Shown one piece after another: positions 1 through 13,830 of a stretch of 64,000 nt of DNA (its first letter is position 1; each line of letters starts with the position of its first letter). The notes under the pieces were generated by a model that made no database searches, had not been told where the DNA came from, and saw nothing but the letters and a program-made list of their open reading frames with translations. Origin of the DNA: Alphaproteobacteria bacterium (lineage in GTDB: Bacteria; Pseudomonadota; Alphaproteobacteria; Acetobacterales; Acetobacteraceae); assembly GCA_020850755.1 (NCBI GenBank), contig JADZEB010000035.1:1-64000 (forward strand), given 5' to 3'. The position numbers were made by a program, and so were the translations under genes.

Positions 1-555
1 CAGGTCGATACCACCAACATCCTGTTCATCTGCGGCGGCGCCTTCGCCGGGCTCGAGCGCATCATCTCGGCGCGCACCAAGGGCACGGCGATCGGCTTCG
101 GTGCCGATGTGCGCGCCCCGGACGAGCGCCGCACCGGCCAGATCCTGCGCGAGACCGAGCCCGAGGACCTGCTCAAGTTCGGCCTGATCCCGGAATTCAT
201 CGGCCGCCTGCCGGTTGTCGCCACCCTCGACGATCTCGACGAGAAGGCGCTGATCGACATCCTGACCAAGCCCAAGAACGCGCTCTGCAAGCAGTATCAG
301 CGCCTGTTCGAGATGGAGGGGGTGAAGCTCGCCTTCACCGAGGATGCGCTCAAGGCCGTGGCGGTGCGGGCGATCCAGCGGCGCACCGGCGCGCGCGGCC
401 TGCGCTCGATCCTGGAGAGCATCCTCCTCAACATCATGTTCGACCTGCCCGGCCTCGATGGCGTGTCGGAGGTGGTGGTGAACCGCGAGGTGGCCGAGAA
501 CCGCGCCAATCCGCTGTTCATCTACGCCGAGCGGCGCGGCGAAACCACCGCGTAA
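1..555 (+). CDS. clpX: ClpX ATPase, C-terminal part (5' end outside window)
   Basis: ATP-dependent unfoldase that feeds substrates to the ClpP protease in the cytoplasm. The reading frame is open from base 1, so only the last 184 residues are present. They cover the end of the large AAA+ domain and the small domain: a stretch resembling the family's [12 protein letters not shown] segment, and GARGLRSI, which carries the sensor-2 arginine. The zinc-binding domain and Walker motifs would lie upstream of the window. The next gene is lon, the usual clpP-clpX-lon protease block of Alphaproteobacteria. A strong hairpin follows the stop codon. Confidence 0.97.
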   Translation, partial: QVDTTNILFICGGAFAGLERIISARTKGTAIGFGADVRAPDERRTGQILRETEPEDLLKFGLIPEFIGRLPVVATLDDLDEKALIDILTKPKNALCKQYQRLFEMEGVKLAFTEDALKAVAVRAIQRRTGARGLRSILESILLNIMFDLPGLDGVSEVVVNREVAENRANPLFIYAERRGETTA

Positions 556-987
556 GATTTTCGGCGCAGACTGGCCCGAGCGATCGCGCGCGCCGAACCG
601 GCGGCGTTCATCTGGCAGGTTCGCCTGCCAGGCGCGGCGTTGCGGTACCCGAAAGCGGGGCCGGTCCGACGCGAGCATTCGCTTGCAGGTTTCGCAGATC
701 GCGACCTTCTCTACCACGAGGTTCGGTTCCCCTGGGCGTTGCCGCCAGCACGGTTGCGCGCGGGCAGTCGGTCGGCCATGCTGGCCGGGCGTTATTGCCG
801 GACTGGAGTCCGTCCGCCAGGGCCGGGAGCCTCGCCGGAAGCTGCCCCGAAACGGGGCTTGATTCCCCGCCGATGCGGGCCACGTTTGCACACGAGCGCC
901 GCATGGCGGCGCGTCATCACAAGCCGACGGCGCGCGCTGCCGCAAAGCGGGGCAAGGGCCGGGTGGCAGGAAGGTAGAAAGCACATC
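556..987. other. clpX-lon intergenic region (432 bp), no gene seen
   Basis: No credible coding sequence: the long frame crossing it is only an open upstream extension of lon. It holds several small dyads, including CTGGCAGG-TTCG-CCTGCCAG just after clpX and GCCCCG-AAA-CGGGGC at 844-858. I could not pick a convincing sigma-70 or heat-shock promoter for lon. Candidate TTGCAG/CTTGCA hexamers near 684-690 lack a good -10 element. Confidence 0.5.
612..631 (+). terminator. Possible terminator hairpin with UUCG loop after clpX
   Basis: A perfect 8-bp stem (CTGGCAGG / CCTGCCAG) closes on TTCG, an exceptionally stable RNA tetraloop, 57 bp after the clpX stop. No T-run follows, so it may be a Rho-independent terminator lacking its U tract, an mRNA 3'-end stabiliser, or a processing site. 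The position fits the end of a clpX transcript. Confidence 0.4.
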
Positions 988-3438
<2,451 letters not shown>

Positions 3439-3563
3439 TCGTCGCCACCGCAGGCGAGGGAAACGGGCGGCGGATCCGGCACGGATGCGCCGCCCGCTTC
3501 GTTTGCGCGCCGGGCGCATCGCATCGCGTCACGTGCGCGTGCTGCGCGGTGCGCGCTGCGTGG

Positions 3564-3592
3564 TTGACGGGCCGAAGCCCTCCTACCTAGAG
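3564..3592 (+). promoter_or_regulatory. Probable sigma-70 promoter of hupB
   Basis: TTGACG (3564-3569), a 17-bp spacer and CTAGAG (3587-3592) form a promoter of the alphaproteobacterial TTGAC-N17-CTA type. The predicted start, near 3599, leaves a leader of about 45 nt before the GTG of hupB. The tRNA-Asp promoter downstream has the same architecture. Confidence 0.6.
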
Positions 3593-3644
3593 TGCGCCGC
3601 CGCGGCGTGGTTCCGCTCGCAGCATCGCAGGGAAGGCGCCGTCC

Positions 3645-3917
3645 GTGAACAAGAACGACCTCATCGCCGCGGTTGCGGAATCGACCGAGCTGCCCCGCAC
3701 CAAGGCGAGCGAGGTGGTCGATGCGGTGTTCGAGCACATCACCAGGGCGCTGCGTGCGAGCGGCGAGGTGCGGCTGGTCGGGTTCGGAACCTTCGCCACG
3801 GCCAAGCGCAAGGGCGGGCTCGGGCGCAATCCGCGCACCGGGGCCGAGATCAGGATCGCGGACTGCACGGCGGTGAGGTTCAAGCCGGGCAAGGCGCTCA
3901 AGGACGCGGTGCAGTAG
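3645..3917 (+). CDS. hupB: HU family DNA-binding protein, 90 aa
   Basis: Small dimeric histone-like protein that bends and compacts DNA. The full HU fold is present: N-terminal helices starting MNKNDLIAAVA, the LVGFGTF strand, and the DNA-binding arm with the conserved RNPRTG motif followed by EIRI. It starts with GTG at 3645; no in-frame ATG gives a full-length HU. It lies directly after lon, the common lon-hupB pairing, and has its own predicted promoter. The tRNA-Val gene starts 51 bp after its stop and may be co-transcribed, because no separate promoter is visible there. Confidence 0.97.
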   Translation: MNKNDLIAAVAESTELPRTKASEVVDAVFEHITRALRASGEVRLVGFGTFATAKRKGGLGRNPRTGAEIRIADCTAVRFKPGKALKDAVQ

Positions 3918-3968
3918 CGCCTCGCGCGCCGGTTCCGGAGGCGTCGAAGGCAGGGCCGTTCAAGTTGG

Positions 3969-4043
3969 GGGCGATTAGCTCAGCGGTAGAGCATCCCGTT
4001 TACACCGGGAGGGTCGGCGGTTCGAATCCGTCATCGCCCACCA
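3969..4043 (+). tRNA. tRNA-Val, anticodon TAC
   Basis: Complete cloverleaf: acceptor GGGCGAT/ATCGCCC, D-arm GCTC/GAGC, anticodon stem TCCCG/CGGGA with loop TTTACAC (anticodon TAC), T-arm GGCGG-TTCGAAT-CCGTC, discriminator A and an encoded CCA. It decodes GTA and related valine codons. Confidence 0.97.
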
Positions 4044-4134
4044 AGCCTTGCCCATGCGGTGCGTGGGGCGCGGGCGGCTGGCACGCCCCGGCGCGGCCAT
4101 TCGCAAAAGATCACGCTTTTCGCTCCGGCCGTGC

Positions 4135-4163
4135 TTGACACGGGGGCGCGCGCTGCCCTAAAC
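4135..4163 (+). promoter_or_regulatory. Probable promoter of tRNA-Asp
   Basis: A consensus TTGACA (4135-4140), a 17-bp GC-rich spacer and CTAAAC (4158-4163) sit 24 bp before the tRNA-Asp gene, placing initiation near 4170. The spacer contains a GC-rich block, as in stringently controlled stable-RNA promoters; that reading is inference. Confidence 0.6.
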
Positions 4164-4187
4164 CCGCGTCCTCCCAAGCTTGGGCCT

Positions 4188-4264
<77 letters not shown>

Positions 4265-4328
4265 CCCAAGCATCCCGCCCGGGCGGCCCGGCCGCCGAGC
4301 CGCAATCCCAACCCGATTCGTCCGGATT

Positions 4329-4348
4329 CCGCCCCCGCCCAGGGGCGG
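4329..4348 (+). terminator. Possible terminator hairpin after tRNA-Asp
   Basis: A 7-bp GC stem, CCGCCCC / GGGGCGG, with loop CGCCCA lies 65 bp past the tRNA. Only a weak T cluster (GTTT) follows, so termination is uncertain. Confidence 0.35.
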
Positions 4349-4380
4349 CAAGTGTTTGGCGTATCATCGTTAACACCCTG

Positions 4381-4409
4381 TTGGCCGCGGCCGCCGAACC
4401 CTATAGAAA
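4381..4409 (+). promoter_or_regulatory. Candidate promoter of the nuo operon
   Basis: TTGGCC (4381-4386), 17 bp, then TAGAAA (4404-4409) lies about 95 bp before nuoA. The hexamers match the consensus at 4 of 6 bases each, and the -10 resembles the TAGAAC of the lexA promoter in this window. No better pair was found between the tRNA and nuoA. Confidence 0.4.
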
Positions 4410-4502
4410 GCGCAGCGGAACGGGGCTAATGTCGCGCCGCAATACTGGGGGCCGGGCAGGATTGCCGCGGCCCGGAATCATGGGCCCCGACGGGGGATTG
4501 GG

Positions 4503-4868
4503 ATGCAAACGCTGCTGCTCGAATACCTGCCGATCCTGATCTTCATTGGGATCGCTGGCGCCATCGCGATCGCCATGGTCATGGCGGCCTTCGTCGCCGG
4601 CCGCCAGAAGCCCTATCCCGAGAAGCTCTCCGCCTACGAGTGCGGCTTCGAGGCCTTCGACGATGCGCGCCGCAAGTTCGACGTGCGCTTCTACCTGGTG
4701 GCGATCCTGTTCATCATCTTCGACCTGGAAGTGGCCTTCCTGTTCCCCTGGGCGGTGGCGCTCGGCGATATCGGGGTGTTCGGCTTCCTGTCGATGGTGG
4801 TGTTCCTGGGCGTGCTGACGGTGGGCTTCATCTACGAATGGATGAAGGGGGCGCTGGAATGGGAGTGA
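4503..4868 (+). CDS. nuoA: NADH-quinone oxidoreductase subunit A, 121 aa
   Basis: Small membrane subunit of respiratory complex I that packs near the quinone channel. Three hydrophobic helices are visible: an N-terminal one, one around the family signature [20 protein letters not shown] with its conserved acidic residues, and a C-terminal one. The cytoplasmic loop carries the conserved [10 protein letters not shown] segment with its cysteine. First gene of the 14-gene nuo operon; nuoB follows after 7 bp. Confidence 0.97.
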   Translation: MQTLLLEYLPILIFIGIAGAIAIAMVMAAFVAGRQKPYPEKLSAYECGFEAFDDARRKFDVRFYLVAILFIIFDLEVAFLFPWAVALGDIGVFGFLSMVVFLGVLTVGFIYEWMKGALEWE

Positions 4869-4875
4869 GCCGTCC

Positions 4876-5448
4876 ATGACAAGCCCGACCATGAGCCAGG
4901 GCGGCCTTGCCGCCGCACCGGCAGGGGCGCGCCCGCTGCCGCCCGGACCGGCGCAGGACGCGCTCCTGAAAAGCGTCACCGGCGAGTTGCAGGACAAGGG
5001 CTTCGTCATCGCCCAGATCGACAAGCTGGTGAACTGGGCACGCACCGGCTCGCTCTGGCCGATGACCTTCGGGCTCGCCTGCTGCGCGGTCGAGATGATC
5101 CATGTCTATATGGCCCGCTACGACCTCGACCGGTTCGGCATCATTCCGCGCGCGAGCCCGCGCCAGTCCGACGTGATGATCGTCGCCGGCACGCTGACCA
5201 ACAAGATGGCGCCCGCGCTGCGCAAGGTCTACGACCAGATGGCCGAGCCGCGCTGGGTGATCAGCATGGGCAGCTGCGCCAATGGCGGCGGCTACTACCA
5301 CTACTCCTACGCCGTGGTGCGCGGCTGCGACCGCATCGTGCCGGTGGACGTCTATGTGCCGGGCTGCCCGCCCACGGCCGAGGCGCTGCTCTACGGCATC
5401 ATGCAGCTGCAGAAGAAGATCCGCCGCACCGGCACGATCCTGCGCTAG
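4876..5448 (+). CDS. nuoB: NADH-quinone oxidoreductase subunit B (cluster N2), 190 aa
   Basis: Peripheral-arm subunit that binds cluster N2, the last 4Fe-4S centre, which passes electrons to quinone. All four ligands are present: the tandem Cys69-Cys70 in [10 protein letters not shown], Cys134 in MGSCANGGG and Cys164 in VPGCPP. The poorly conserved, Pro/Ala-rich first 25 residues are typical of alphaproteobacterial and mitochondrial homologues. Confidence 0.98.
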   Translation: MTSPTMSQGGLAAAPAGARPLPPGPAQDALLKSVTGELQDKGFVIAQIDKLVNWARTGSLWPMTFGLACCAVEMIHVYMARYDLDRFGIIPRASPRQSDVMIVAGTLTNKMAPALRKVYDQMAEPRWVISMGSCANGGGYYHYSYAVVRGCDRIVPVDVYVPGCPPTAEALLYGIMQLQKKIRRTGTILR

Positions 5449-5503
5449 CGCGGGACCGGGCCGGATCGACGCCGCCGCCAGGGACGGGACAGGAACTAGC
5501 GCC

Positions 5504-6124
5504 GTGAGCCTTGCCGAACGCACCACCCGCATGAACGAACTGGGCGCGCACATCGCCGCCGGCTGCCCCGGGGCCGTGCTCGGCCACAGCGTGCGCCGGG
5601 GCGAACTGATGATCGCCGCCCGGCGCGAGGCGCTCCTGGCGCTCATGGTCTTCCTCAAGTCCGATCCGCGCTGCCGCTTCGAGCAGATGGTCGATCTCGC
5701 CGGCGTCGACTGGCCGGGCCGGGCCGAGCGCTTCGACGTGGTCTACAACCTGCTGTCGCTGTCCTTGAACCAGCGCGTGCGCGTGACCATCGCCACCGGG
5801 GAGGACGCGCCGGTCGATTCGATCGTCGATCTCTGGCCCGCCGCCGGCTGGTTCGAGCGCGAGGCCTGGGACCTTTACGGCATCCTGTTCGCGGGCAACC
5901 CCGATCTGCGCCGCATCCTGACCGACTACGGCTTCCAGGGGCACCCGCTGCGCAAGGATTTCCCGCTCACCGGCTATGTCGAGCTGCGCTACGACGAGGA
6001 CCAGAAGCGCGTCGTCTACGAGCCGGTGAAGCTGACCCAGGAATTCCGCAGCTTCGATTTCGTCAGCCCCTGGGAGGGGATGGTGCTGCCCGGCGACGAG
6101 AAGGCCGGGCGGGACCTGACCTGA
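5504..6124 (+). CDS. nuoC: NADH-quinone oxidoreductase subunit C, 206 aa
   Basis: 30-kDa-type peripheral-arm subunit that sits against NuoD near the quinone site. Family markers include [38 protein letters not shown] and the C-terminal [15 protein letters not shown] stretch. The GTG at 5504 was chosen because AGGA lies 9 bases upstream; an ATG at 5531 lacks a ribosome binding site. NuoC and NuoD are separate proteins here, unlike the NuoCD fusion of E. coli. Confidence 0.95.
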   Translation: MSLAERTTRMNELGAHIAAGCPGAVLGHSVRRGELMIAARREALLALMVFLKSDPRCRFEQMVDLAGVDWPGRAERFDVVYNLLSLSLNQRVRVTIATGEDAPVDSIVDLWPAAGWFEREAWDLYGILFAGNPDLRRILTDYGFQGHPLRKDFPLTGYVELRYDEDQKRVVYEPVKLTQEFRSFDFVSPWEGMVLPGDEKAGRDLT

Positions 6125-6185
6125 CCGGCAGGACGGGCGGATCGAGGGTGGAACCGGGCATGGCCACGAGGATGGACACGAGGCA

Positions 6186-7367
6186 ATGACAGCCGAGGTC
6201 GAGATCAAGAGCCACACGATGAATTTCGGGCCGCAGCATCCCGCGGCCCATGGCGTGCTGCGCCTTGTGCTGGAGCTGAACGGCGAGGTGGTCGAGCGTG
6301 CCGACCCGCATATCGGCCTTCTGCATCGCGGCACCGAGAAGCTGATCGAGTACAAGACCTACATGCAGGCGGTGCCCTATTTCGACCGCCTCGACTATGT
6401 CGCGCCGATGTGCCAGGAGCACACTTTCGCGCTGGCGACCGAGAAGCTGCTCGGCATCACCGCGCCGCCGCGCGGACAGTATATCCGCGTGCTGTTCGCC
6501 GAGATCAGCCGCATCCTCAACCACATCCTGAACATCACCACCTACGCGATCGATGTCGGTGCGATCACGCCTGCGCTCTGGGGGTTCGAGGAGCGCGAGA
6601 AGCTGATGGAGTTCCACGAGGCCGCCTGCGGGGCGCGGCTGCATGCCAACTATTTCCGCCCCGGCGGCGTGGCAAAGGACCTGCCCGCGGGCCTGGCCGA
6701 GCAGATCATGAAGTGGGCCGAGGGCTTCCCGCGCTTCGTGGACGATATCGAGGGCCTGCTCACGGAAAACCGCATCTTCAAGCAGCGCACGGTCGATATC
6801 GGCGTGATCTCGCTGGCCGATGCGCATGCCTGGGGCTTCTCGGGGCCCTGCCTGCGCGCCTCGGGCGCGGCCTGGGACCTGCGCAAGGCCGAGCCCTACG
6901 ACGCCTATGCCGAGATGGATTTCGACATCCCCATTGGCAAGCATGGCGATTGCTACGACCGCTATCTCGTGCGTATCGCCGAGATGCGCGAGAGCGTGAA
7001 GATCATCCGCCAGGCGATCGAGAAGATGCCGGGCGGGCCGGTCAAGGTGAACGACCGCAAGATCAGCCCCCCGCCGCGCGCCGAGATGAAGCGCTCGATG
7101 GAAGCGCTGATCCACCATTTCAAGCTCTATACCGAAGGCTACCATGTGCCTGCGGGCGAGACCTACACCGCGACCGAGGCGCCGAAGGGCGAGTTCGCCG
7201 TCTATCTGATCGCCGACGGCTCGAACAAGCCCTATCGCTGCAAGATCCGCGCGCCCGCTTTCGCGCATCTCCAGGCGATGGATTTCCTCTCGCGCGGGCA
7301 CATGCTGGCCGATGCGGTGGCGATCATCGGTTCGCTCGACATCGTGTTCGGCGAGATCGACCGCTAG
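6186..7367 (+). CDS. nuoD: NADH-quinone oxidoreductase subunit D, 393 aa
   Basis: 49-kDa-type subunit that forms much of the quinone-binding pocket with NuoB. It opens with the family's [20 protein letters not shown] segment (quinone-site histidine) and has [20 protein letters not shown] and the C-terminal FGEIDR end. Length is normal. nuoE starts 29 bp after the stop. Confidence 0.98.
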   Translation: MTAEVEIKSHTMNFGPQHPAAHGVLRLVLELNGEVVERADPHIGLLHRGTEKLIEYKTYMQAVPYFDRLDYVAPMCQEHTFALATEKLLGITAPPRGQYIRVLFAEISRILNHILNITTYAIDVGAITPALWGFEEREKLMEFHEAACGARLHANYFRPGGVAKDLPAGLAEQIMKWAEGFPRFVDDIEGLLTENRIFKQRTVDIGVISLADAHAWGFSGPCLRASGAAWDLRKAEPYDAYAEMDFDIPIGKHGDCYDRYLVRIAEMRESVKIIRQAIEKMPGGPVKVNDRKISPPPRAEMKRSMEALIHHFKLYTEGYHVPAGETYTATEAPKGEFAVYLIADGSNKPYRCKIRAPAFAHLQAMDFLSRGHMLADAVAIIGSLDIVFGEIDR

Positions 7368-7396
7368 GGGCAGGGCGGCAAGGAAGGTACTGACAG

Positions 7397-8056
7397 ATGG
7401 CTGGTCCCGCTAACGACACCCCGCCGCCCGACGTGGAAAGCTTCGCTTTCACCGCCGAGAACCAAGCGCTGATCGCCAGGATCATCGCCAAGTATCCGCC
7501 CGGCAAGCAGGCCTCGGCGGTGCTGCCGCTGCTCGACATGGCGCAGCGCCAGATGGCGGCGCAATCCGGATCGGCCTGGGTGCCGCGCAAGGCGATGGAC
7601 GTGATCGCCGCGACCCTCGGCATGGCGCCGATCCGCGTCTACGAGGTGGCGACCTTCTACACCATGTTCAACCTGCGCCCGATCGGCCGCTACCATCTGC
7701 AGGTCTGCACCACCACGCCCTGCTGGCTGCGCGGCTCGGACGAGGTTGCGGCGGCCTGCAAGCGCGCCACCGGCGCCGACTGGGGCAAGACCAGCCCGGA
7801 CGGGCTGTTCCACATGACCGAGGTCGAGTGCCTGGGCGCCTGCGTCAATGCCCCGATCGTGCAGGTGAACGACGATTTCTACGAGGATCTCGACGCCGCC
7901 TCGACCGAGCGGCTGATCGAGGCGCTCAAGCGCGGCGAGACGCCGCCGATGGGTTCGGCTATCGGCCGGCAGACCAGCGCGCCCGAAGGCGCACTGACCA
8001 GCCTGACCACCCTCTATGGCGACAAGGCGGGCAGCCCCACGCCCGCGGGCGAGTAG
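7397..8056 (+). CDS. nuoE: NADH-quinone oxidoreductase subunit E (2Fe-2S N1a), 219 aa
   Basis: 24-kDa-type subunit of the NADH dehydrogenase module, thioredoxin-like fold, holding 2Fe-2S cluster N1a. The four ligands fall in the two expected pairs, TTPCWLRGS and [10 protein letters not shown]. Helical N-terminal region with [12 protein letters not shown]. The tail after about residue 175 is Ala/Gly/Pro-rich, as in mitochondrial and alphaproteobacterial homologues, which exceed the E. coli length. Confidence 0.97.
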   Translation: MAGPANDTPPPDVESFAFTAENQALIARIIAKYPPGKQASAVLPLLDMAQRQMAAQSGSAWVPRKAMDVIAATLGMAPIRVYEVATFYTMFNLRPIGRYHLQVCTTTPCWLRGSDEVAAACKRATGADWGKTSPDGLFHMTEVECLGACVNAPIVQVNDDFYEDLDAASTERLIEALKRGETPPMGSAIGRQTSAPEGALTSLTTLYGDKAGSPTPAGE

Positions 8057-8064
8057 GCAGGACG

Positions 8065-9378
<1,314 letters not shown>

Positions 9379-9433
9379 GCAGCAGCAACGCGGGAACGGG
9401 CCAGGCAGCATCAGGCCAGGCGGGGGACGAGCG

Positions 9434-11506
9434 ATGCCCAAGCTGACCATCGACGGCGTCGAGATCGAGGTGCCGGGCGGCATCACCGTCCTGCAGGCGT
9501 GCGAGCTTGCCGGCAAGGAAGTGCCGCGCTTCTGCTACCACGAGCGCCTGTCCATCGCCGGCAATTGCCGCATGTGCCTGGTCGAGCTCGAGAAGGCGCC
9601 GAAGCCGATCGCCTCCTGCGCCTATCCGGCCGCCGACGGCATGGTGGTCAAGACCGACAGCCCGATGGCCAAGGCCGCGCGCAAGGGGGTGATGGAGTTC
9701 CTGCTGATCAACCACCCGCTCGACTGCCCGATCTGCGACCAGGGCGGGGAGTGCGACCTGCAGGACCAGGCGATGGCCTACGGCTTCGACCGCGGCCGCT
9801 ACGCCGAGAACAAGCGCGCCGTGAAGGACAAGGATTTCGGCCCGCTGATCAAGACGATCATGACGCGCTGCATCCACTGCACGCGCTGCGTCCGCTTCGC
9901 CACCGAGATCGCCGGTGTGCCGGAACTCGGCGCCACCGGCCGCGGCGAGAGCATGGAGATCGGCACCTATGTCGAGAAGGCGCTGAGCTCCGAGCTTTCC
10001 GGCAACATGATCGATCTCTGCCCCGTCGGCGCGCTCACCTCCAAGCCCTATGCCTTCGTCTCGCGCCCGTGGGAACTGAAGAAGACCGACAGCGTCGATG
10101 TGCTCGATGCGGTGGGCTCGGCGATCCGCGTCGATGCGCGCGGCCCCGAGGTGCTGCGCATCCTGCCGCGCCTGAACGAGGACGTGAACGAGGAGTGGAT
10201 CTCCGACAAGACGCGCTTCGCGGTGGACGGGCTCAAGCGCGCGCGGCTGGACCGGCCCTATGTCCGGCGCAACGGCAAGCTTGAACCGGCCTCCTGGCCC
10301 GAGGCGCTGGCGGCGATCGCCGATCGGCTCAAGGGTGTGTCCGGCAGCCGGATCGCCGCGCTTGCCGGCGACCTCGCCGATGCCGAGAGCATGGCCGCGC
10401 TCAAGGACCTCATGGCCGCGCTCGGCTCGGCCAACATCGATTCCCGCCAGGATGGCGCTGCGATCGACGCCTCGCGGCGCGACTTCTACCTGTTCAACAC
10501 CACCATCGCCGGGATCGAGGAAGCCGATGCCTGCCTGATCATCGGCAGCAATCCGCGCTGGGAAGCGCCGCTGGTCAATGCACGGCTGCGCAAGCGCTGG
10601 CTTGCCGGTGGTTTCACGGTGGGTCTCGTCGGCGAGGCGCGCGAGCTGACCTATGGCTACGAGCATCTCGGCACCAGCCCGCAGGCGCTGGCCGACCTGC
10701 TGGCCGGGCGCCATCCCTTCGCCGCGACGCTGAAGGCGGCGAAGAAGCCGATGGTGATCGTGGGGCAGGGGGCGCTCGCGCGCCCCGACGGCGCGGCGGT
10801 GCTGGCTGCCGCCTGGGCGCTTGCGCGCGAGGCGAACGCGCTTCGCCCCGACTGGCACGGCTTCAACATGCTGCACATGGCGGCCGCGCGCGTGGCCGGC
10901 CTCGATCTCGGTTTCCTGCCGGGGGCAGGCGGGCGCGACACGGCCGGCATCCTCGCCGGTGCGCAGGACGGCACGATCGAGGCGGTGTGGCTGCTCGGCG
11001 CCGACGAGATCGATCCCGCCACGCTCGGCCGCGCCTTCGTCATCTACCAGGGCCATCACGGCGACAGGCTGGCGCCGCGCGCCGACGTGATCCTGCCGGG
11101 TGCGGCCTACACCGAGAAGAACGGCACCTACACCAGCACGGAGGGGCGGGTGCAGCAGGGCCAGATCGCGGTCTTCCCGCCGGGCGAGGCGCGCGAGGAC
11201 TGGGCGATCCTGCGCGCGGCCTCGGCCATGCTCGACAGGCCCTTGCCCTATGACGACATCGCGGCCTTGCGCGCGCGCCTGGTTGCCGCCAACCCGGTGT
11301 TCGGCCGGATCGGGCTTGCCCGCAATGGCGGCTGCGCCGACCCCGCCGGGCCGGCGGGCGACCCGGCCCGGATGGGCAGCGCGCCCTTCGCCTCGCCGGT
11401 GCGCGATTTCTACCGCACCGATCCGATCAGCCGCTCGAGCCGCACCATGGCCGAGCTCAGCGCGCTGTTCGTCCAGCCCGCGGCCCCGGCCGCGGCGGCC
11501 GAGTAG
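9434..11506 (+). CDS. nuoG: NADH-quinone oxidoreductase subunit G, 690 aa
   Basis: 75-kDa-type subunit, the largest of the peripheral arm, carrying the N1b, N4 and N5 clusters. The N-terminal ferredoxin-like domain has CYHERLSIAGNCRMCLVE. The His/Cys set CDQGGECDLQD and the 4Fe-4S ligands CIHCTRCVRFA with DLCPVGAL follow. The rest is a degenerate molybdopterin-oxidoreductase domain. The length of about 690 matches the alphaproteobacterial and mitochondrial form, not the longer enterobacterial one with an N7 cluster. Confidence 0.97.
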   Translation: MPKLTIDGVEIEVPGGITVLQACELAGKEVPRFCYHERLSIAGNCRMCLVELEKAPKPIASCAYPAADGMVVKTDSPMAKAARKGVMEFLLINHPLDCPICDQGGECDLQDQAMAYGFDRGRYAENKRAVKDKDFGPLIKTIMTRCIHCTRCVRFATEIAGVPELGATGRGESMEIGTYVEKALSSELSGNMIDLCPVGALTSKPYAFVSRPWELKKTDSVDVLDAVGSAIRVDARGPEVLRILPRLNEDVNEEWISDKTRFAVDGLKRARLDRPYVRRNGKLEPASWPEALAAIADRLKGVSGSRIAALAGDLADAESMAALKDLMAALGSANIDSRQDGAAIDASRRDFYLFNTTIAGIEEADACLIIGSNPRWEAPLVNARLRKRWLAGGFTVGLVGEARELTYGYEHLGTSPQALADLLAGRHPFAATLKAAKKPMVIVGQGALARPDGAAVLAAAWALAREANALRPDWHGFNMLHMAAARVAGLDLGFLPGAGGRDTAGILAGAQDGTIEAVWLLGADEIDPATLGRAFVIYQGHHGDRLAPRADVILPGAAYTEKNGTYTSTEGRVQQGQIAVFPPGEAREDWAILRAASAMLDRPLPYDDIAALRARLVAANPVFGRIGLARNGGCADPAGPAGDPARMGSAPFASPVRDFYRTDPISRSSRTMAELSALFVQPAAPAAAAE

Positions 11507-11518
11507 GGGGCGCGGAGC

Positions 11519-12538
11519 ATGTCGAGCCTGATCAACCTGATCCCGGCGCCGCTCTGGCACCTGATCATGATCGTGGCGGGGATCCTCGCCATCATGGTGC
11601 CGCTCCTGGTCGGCGTGGCCTACCTCACCTGGGCCGAGCGCAAGGTCCTGGGCGCGATGCAGATGCGCAAGGGGCCGAACGTGGTCGGTCCATTCGGCCT
11701 GTTCCAGCCCTTCGCCGACGCGCTCAAGCTGATGACGAAGGAGACGATCATCCCGGCCGGGGCGAACCGGCTGCTGTTCGTCGCCGCGCCGATGCTCACC
11801 TTCGCGCTCAGCCTGATCGCTTGGGCGGTGGTGCCCTTCGGCGAGGGGCTGGTGCTGGCCGACATCAATGTCGGCATGCTCTATCTGTTCGCCATCTCCT
11901 CGCTCGGTGTGTACGGCATCATCATCGCCGGCTGGGCCTCGAACTCGAAATACCCCTTCCTGGGCGCGCTGCGTTCGGCCGCGCAGATGGTCTCCTACGA
12001 GGTTTCGATCGGCTTCGTGATCGTGACGGTGCTGCTGTGCGTTGGCAGCCTGAACCTGACCGCGATCGTCAAGGCGCAGGAAGGCATGTGGTTCTTCATC
12101 CCGCTGTTCCCGATGTTCATCGTGTTCTTCATATCGGGACTGGCGGAGACGAACCGCTCGCCCTTCGACATCCCCGAGGGCGAGAGCGAGATCGTGGCCG
12201 GCTTCTTCGTCGAGTATTCCTCGATGGCCTTCGCCCTGTTCTTCCTTGGCGAATACGCCAACATGATCCTGATGAGCGGGATGACCACCATCCTGTTCCT
12301 GGGCGGCTGGCTGCCGCCGATCGCGATCGCGCCCTTCACCTGGGTGCCGGGGCCGATCTGGTTCATCCTCAAGATCTGCGTCTGCCTGTTCGTGTTCCTG
12401 TGGGTGCGCGCCACCTTCCCGCGCTACCGCTACGACCAGCTGATGCGCCTGGGCTGGAAGGTGTTCCTGCCATTCTCGCTTGCCTGGGTGGTGCTTACCG
12501 CCGGCGTGCTGGTGGCCTTCGACTGGGTGCCGAAATGA
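11519..12538 (+). CDS. nuoH: NADH-quinone oxidoreductase subunit H, 339 aa
   Basis: Membrane subunit (ND1 type) that connects the peripheral and membrane arms and forms the quinone tunnel entrance. About eight hydrophobic helices. Signatures are the [20 protein letters not shown] loop near residue 40, and the acidic loop [20 protein letters not shown], which carries the conserved glutamates of the coupling path. Confidence 0.97.
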   Translation: MSSLINLIPAPLWHLIMIVAGILAIMVPLLVGVAYLTWAERKVLGAMQMRKGPNVVGPFGLFQPFADALKLMTKETIIPAGANRLLFVAAPMLTFALSLIAWAVVPFGEGLVLADINVGMLYLFAISSLGVYGIIIAGWASNSKYPFLGALRSAAQMVSYEVSIGFVIVTVLLCVGSLNLTAIVKAQEGMWFFIPLFPMFIVFFISGLAETNRSPFDIPEGESEIVAGFFVEYSSMAFALFFLGEYANMILMSGMTTILFLGGWLPPIAIAPFTWVPGPIWFILKICVCLFVFLWVRATFPRYRYDQLMRLGWKVFLPFSLAWVVLTAGVLVAFDWVPK

Positions 12539-12576
12539 GCGCGCGCCGCGAACGGATCGGATAAGGGCACGGAGCC

Positions 12577-13065
12577 ATGGGTTTCCTCGACCGCACCGCA
12601 CGCAGCTTCCTGCTGGCCGAGCTGGTTTCCGGCATGGCGCTGACGCTGCGCTACTTCTTCAGGCCGAAGGTCACGATCAACTATCCGTACGAGAAGGGGC
12701 CGATCAGCCCGCGCTTCAAGGGCGAGCACGCGCTGCGCCGCTACCCCAATGGCGAGGAGCGCTGCATCGCCTGCAAGCTGTGCGAGGCGATCTGCCCGGC
12801 GCAGGCGATCACGATCGAGGCCGAGCCCAGGGCCGACGGCTCGCGGCGCACCACGCGCTACGACATCGACATGACCAAGTGCATCTATTGCGGCCTGTGC
12901 GAGGAAGCCTGCCCGGTCGATGCCATCGTCGAGGGGCCGAACTTCGAGTTCTCCACCGAGACGCGCGAGGAGCTGATGTACAACAAGGACAAGCTCATTG
13001 CGAACGGCGACCGGTGGGAGGCGGAGATCGCCGCCCGCCTCAAGGCCGATGCCCCCTATCGCTGA
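12577..13065 (+). CDS. nuoI: NADH-quinone oxidoreductase subunit I (8Fe ferredoxin), 162 aa
   Basis: TYKY-type subunit with two 4Fe-4S clusters (N6a, N6b) that relay electrons to NuoB. The two motifs are [12 protein letters not shown] and [12 protein letters not shown], about 40 residues apart. An amphipathic N-terminal segment (residues 5-30) fits its membrane-surface anchoring. ATG at 12577. Confidence 0.97.
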   Translation: MGFLDRTARSFLLAELVSGMALTLRYFFRPKVTINYPYEKGPISPRFKGEHALRRYPNGEERCIACKLCEAICPAQAITIEAEPRADGSRRTTRYDIDMTKCIYCGLCEEACPVDAIVEGPNFEFSTETREELMYNKDKLIANGDRWEAEIAARLKADAPYR

Positions 13066-13128
13066 GCCACGCCGCGCCATGACCCATCCCGCCATCCCAC
13101 CCGCCCACGCCGCGCCGGAGCAAGGCCG

Positions 13129-13830
13129 ATGATCACCGCGCTTGCCTTCTACATGTTCGCGGGCGTCCTGGTGGCCTCGGCCACGATGGTGATCGCCGCG
13201 CGCAACCCCGTGCACTCGGTGCTGTTCCTGATCCTGGCCTTCTTCAACGCCGCCGGCCTCTTCATCCTGATGGGGGCCGAGTTCCTGGCGATGATCCTGG
13301 TCATCGTCTATGTCGGCGCCGTGGCGGTGCTGTTCCTGTTCGTGGTGATGATGCTCGACATCAACTTCGCCGAGCTGCGCCAGGGCTTCCAGCGCTACCT
13401 GCCGATCGGCGGGCTGGTGGGGCTTGTGCTGCTGGTCGAGCTGATGCTCGTGCTCGGCGCCTGGGTGGTGGCGCCCGAGGCGGCCGCGCTGCGCCAGGCG
13501 CCCACGCCCGATGCCGCGGCGATGAGCAACACCGAGGCGCTGGGGCGGCTGCTCTATACCCGCTACGCCTACCTGTTCCAGGCCTCGGGCATGGTGCTGC
13601 TGGTGGCGATGATCGGGGCGATCGTGCTCACCCTGCGCGATCGCCCCGGTACGCGCCGCCAGTCGGTCGCGGTGCAGGTGGCGCGCCGCGCCGAGGAGAC
13701 GCTGGAGATGCGCAAGGTGGCGCTCGGCCAGGGCATCGGCGAGGAGAAGGGCGTGGTGACGCACGGCACCCCCGGGCTGCGGCCGGCCGAGGCCGCGAAG
13801 ACCGCGACCGAGAAGGCAGAGGTGCGCTGA
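13129..13830 (+). CDS. nuoJ: NADH-quinone oxidoreductase subunit J, 233 aa
   Basis: ND6-type membrane subunit with five predicted helices in the first ~165 residues, including the conserved [19 protein letters not shown] helix. A hydrophilic tail of roughly 65 residues follows, longer than in many homologues, beginning near RDRPGTRRQ. The stop codon shares one base with the nuoK start (TGATG), which implies translational coupling. Confidence 0.95.
   Translation: MITALAFYMFAGVLVASATMVIAARNPVHSVLFLILAFFNAAGLFILMGAEFLAMILVIVYVGAVAVLFLFVVMMLDINFAELRQGFQRYLPIGGLVGLVLLVELMLVLGAWVVAPEAAALRQAPTPDAAAMSNTEALGRLLYTRYAYLFQASGMVLLVAMIGAIVLTLRDRPGTRRQSVAVQVARRAEETLEMRKVALGQGIGEEKGVVTHGTPGLRPAEAAKTATEKAEVR

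Noticed and set aside
640-987. 116-codon N-terminal extension of lon
   Set aside because: The extension is low-complexity and not conserved. The ATG at 988 has a ribosome binding site and gives the normal Lon N terminus.
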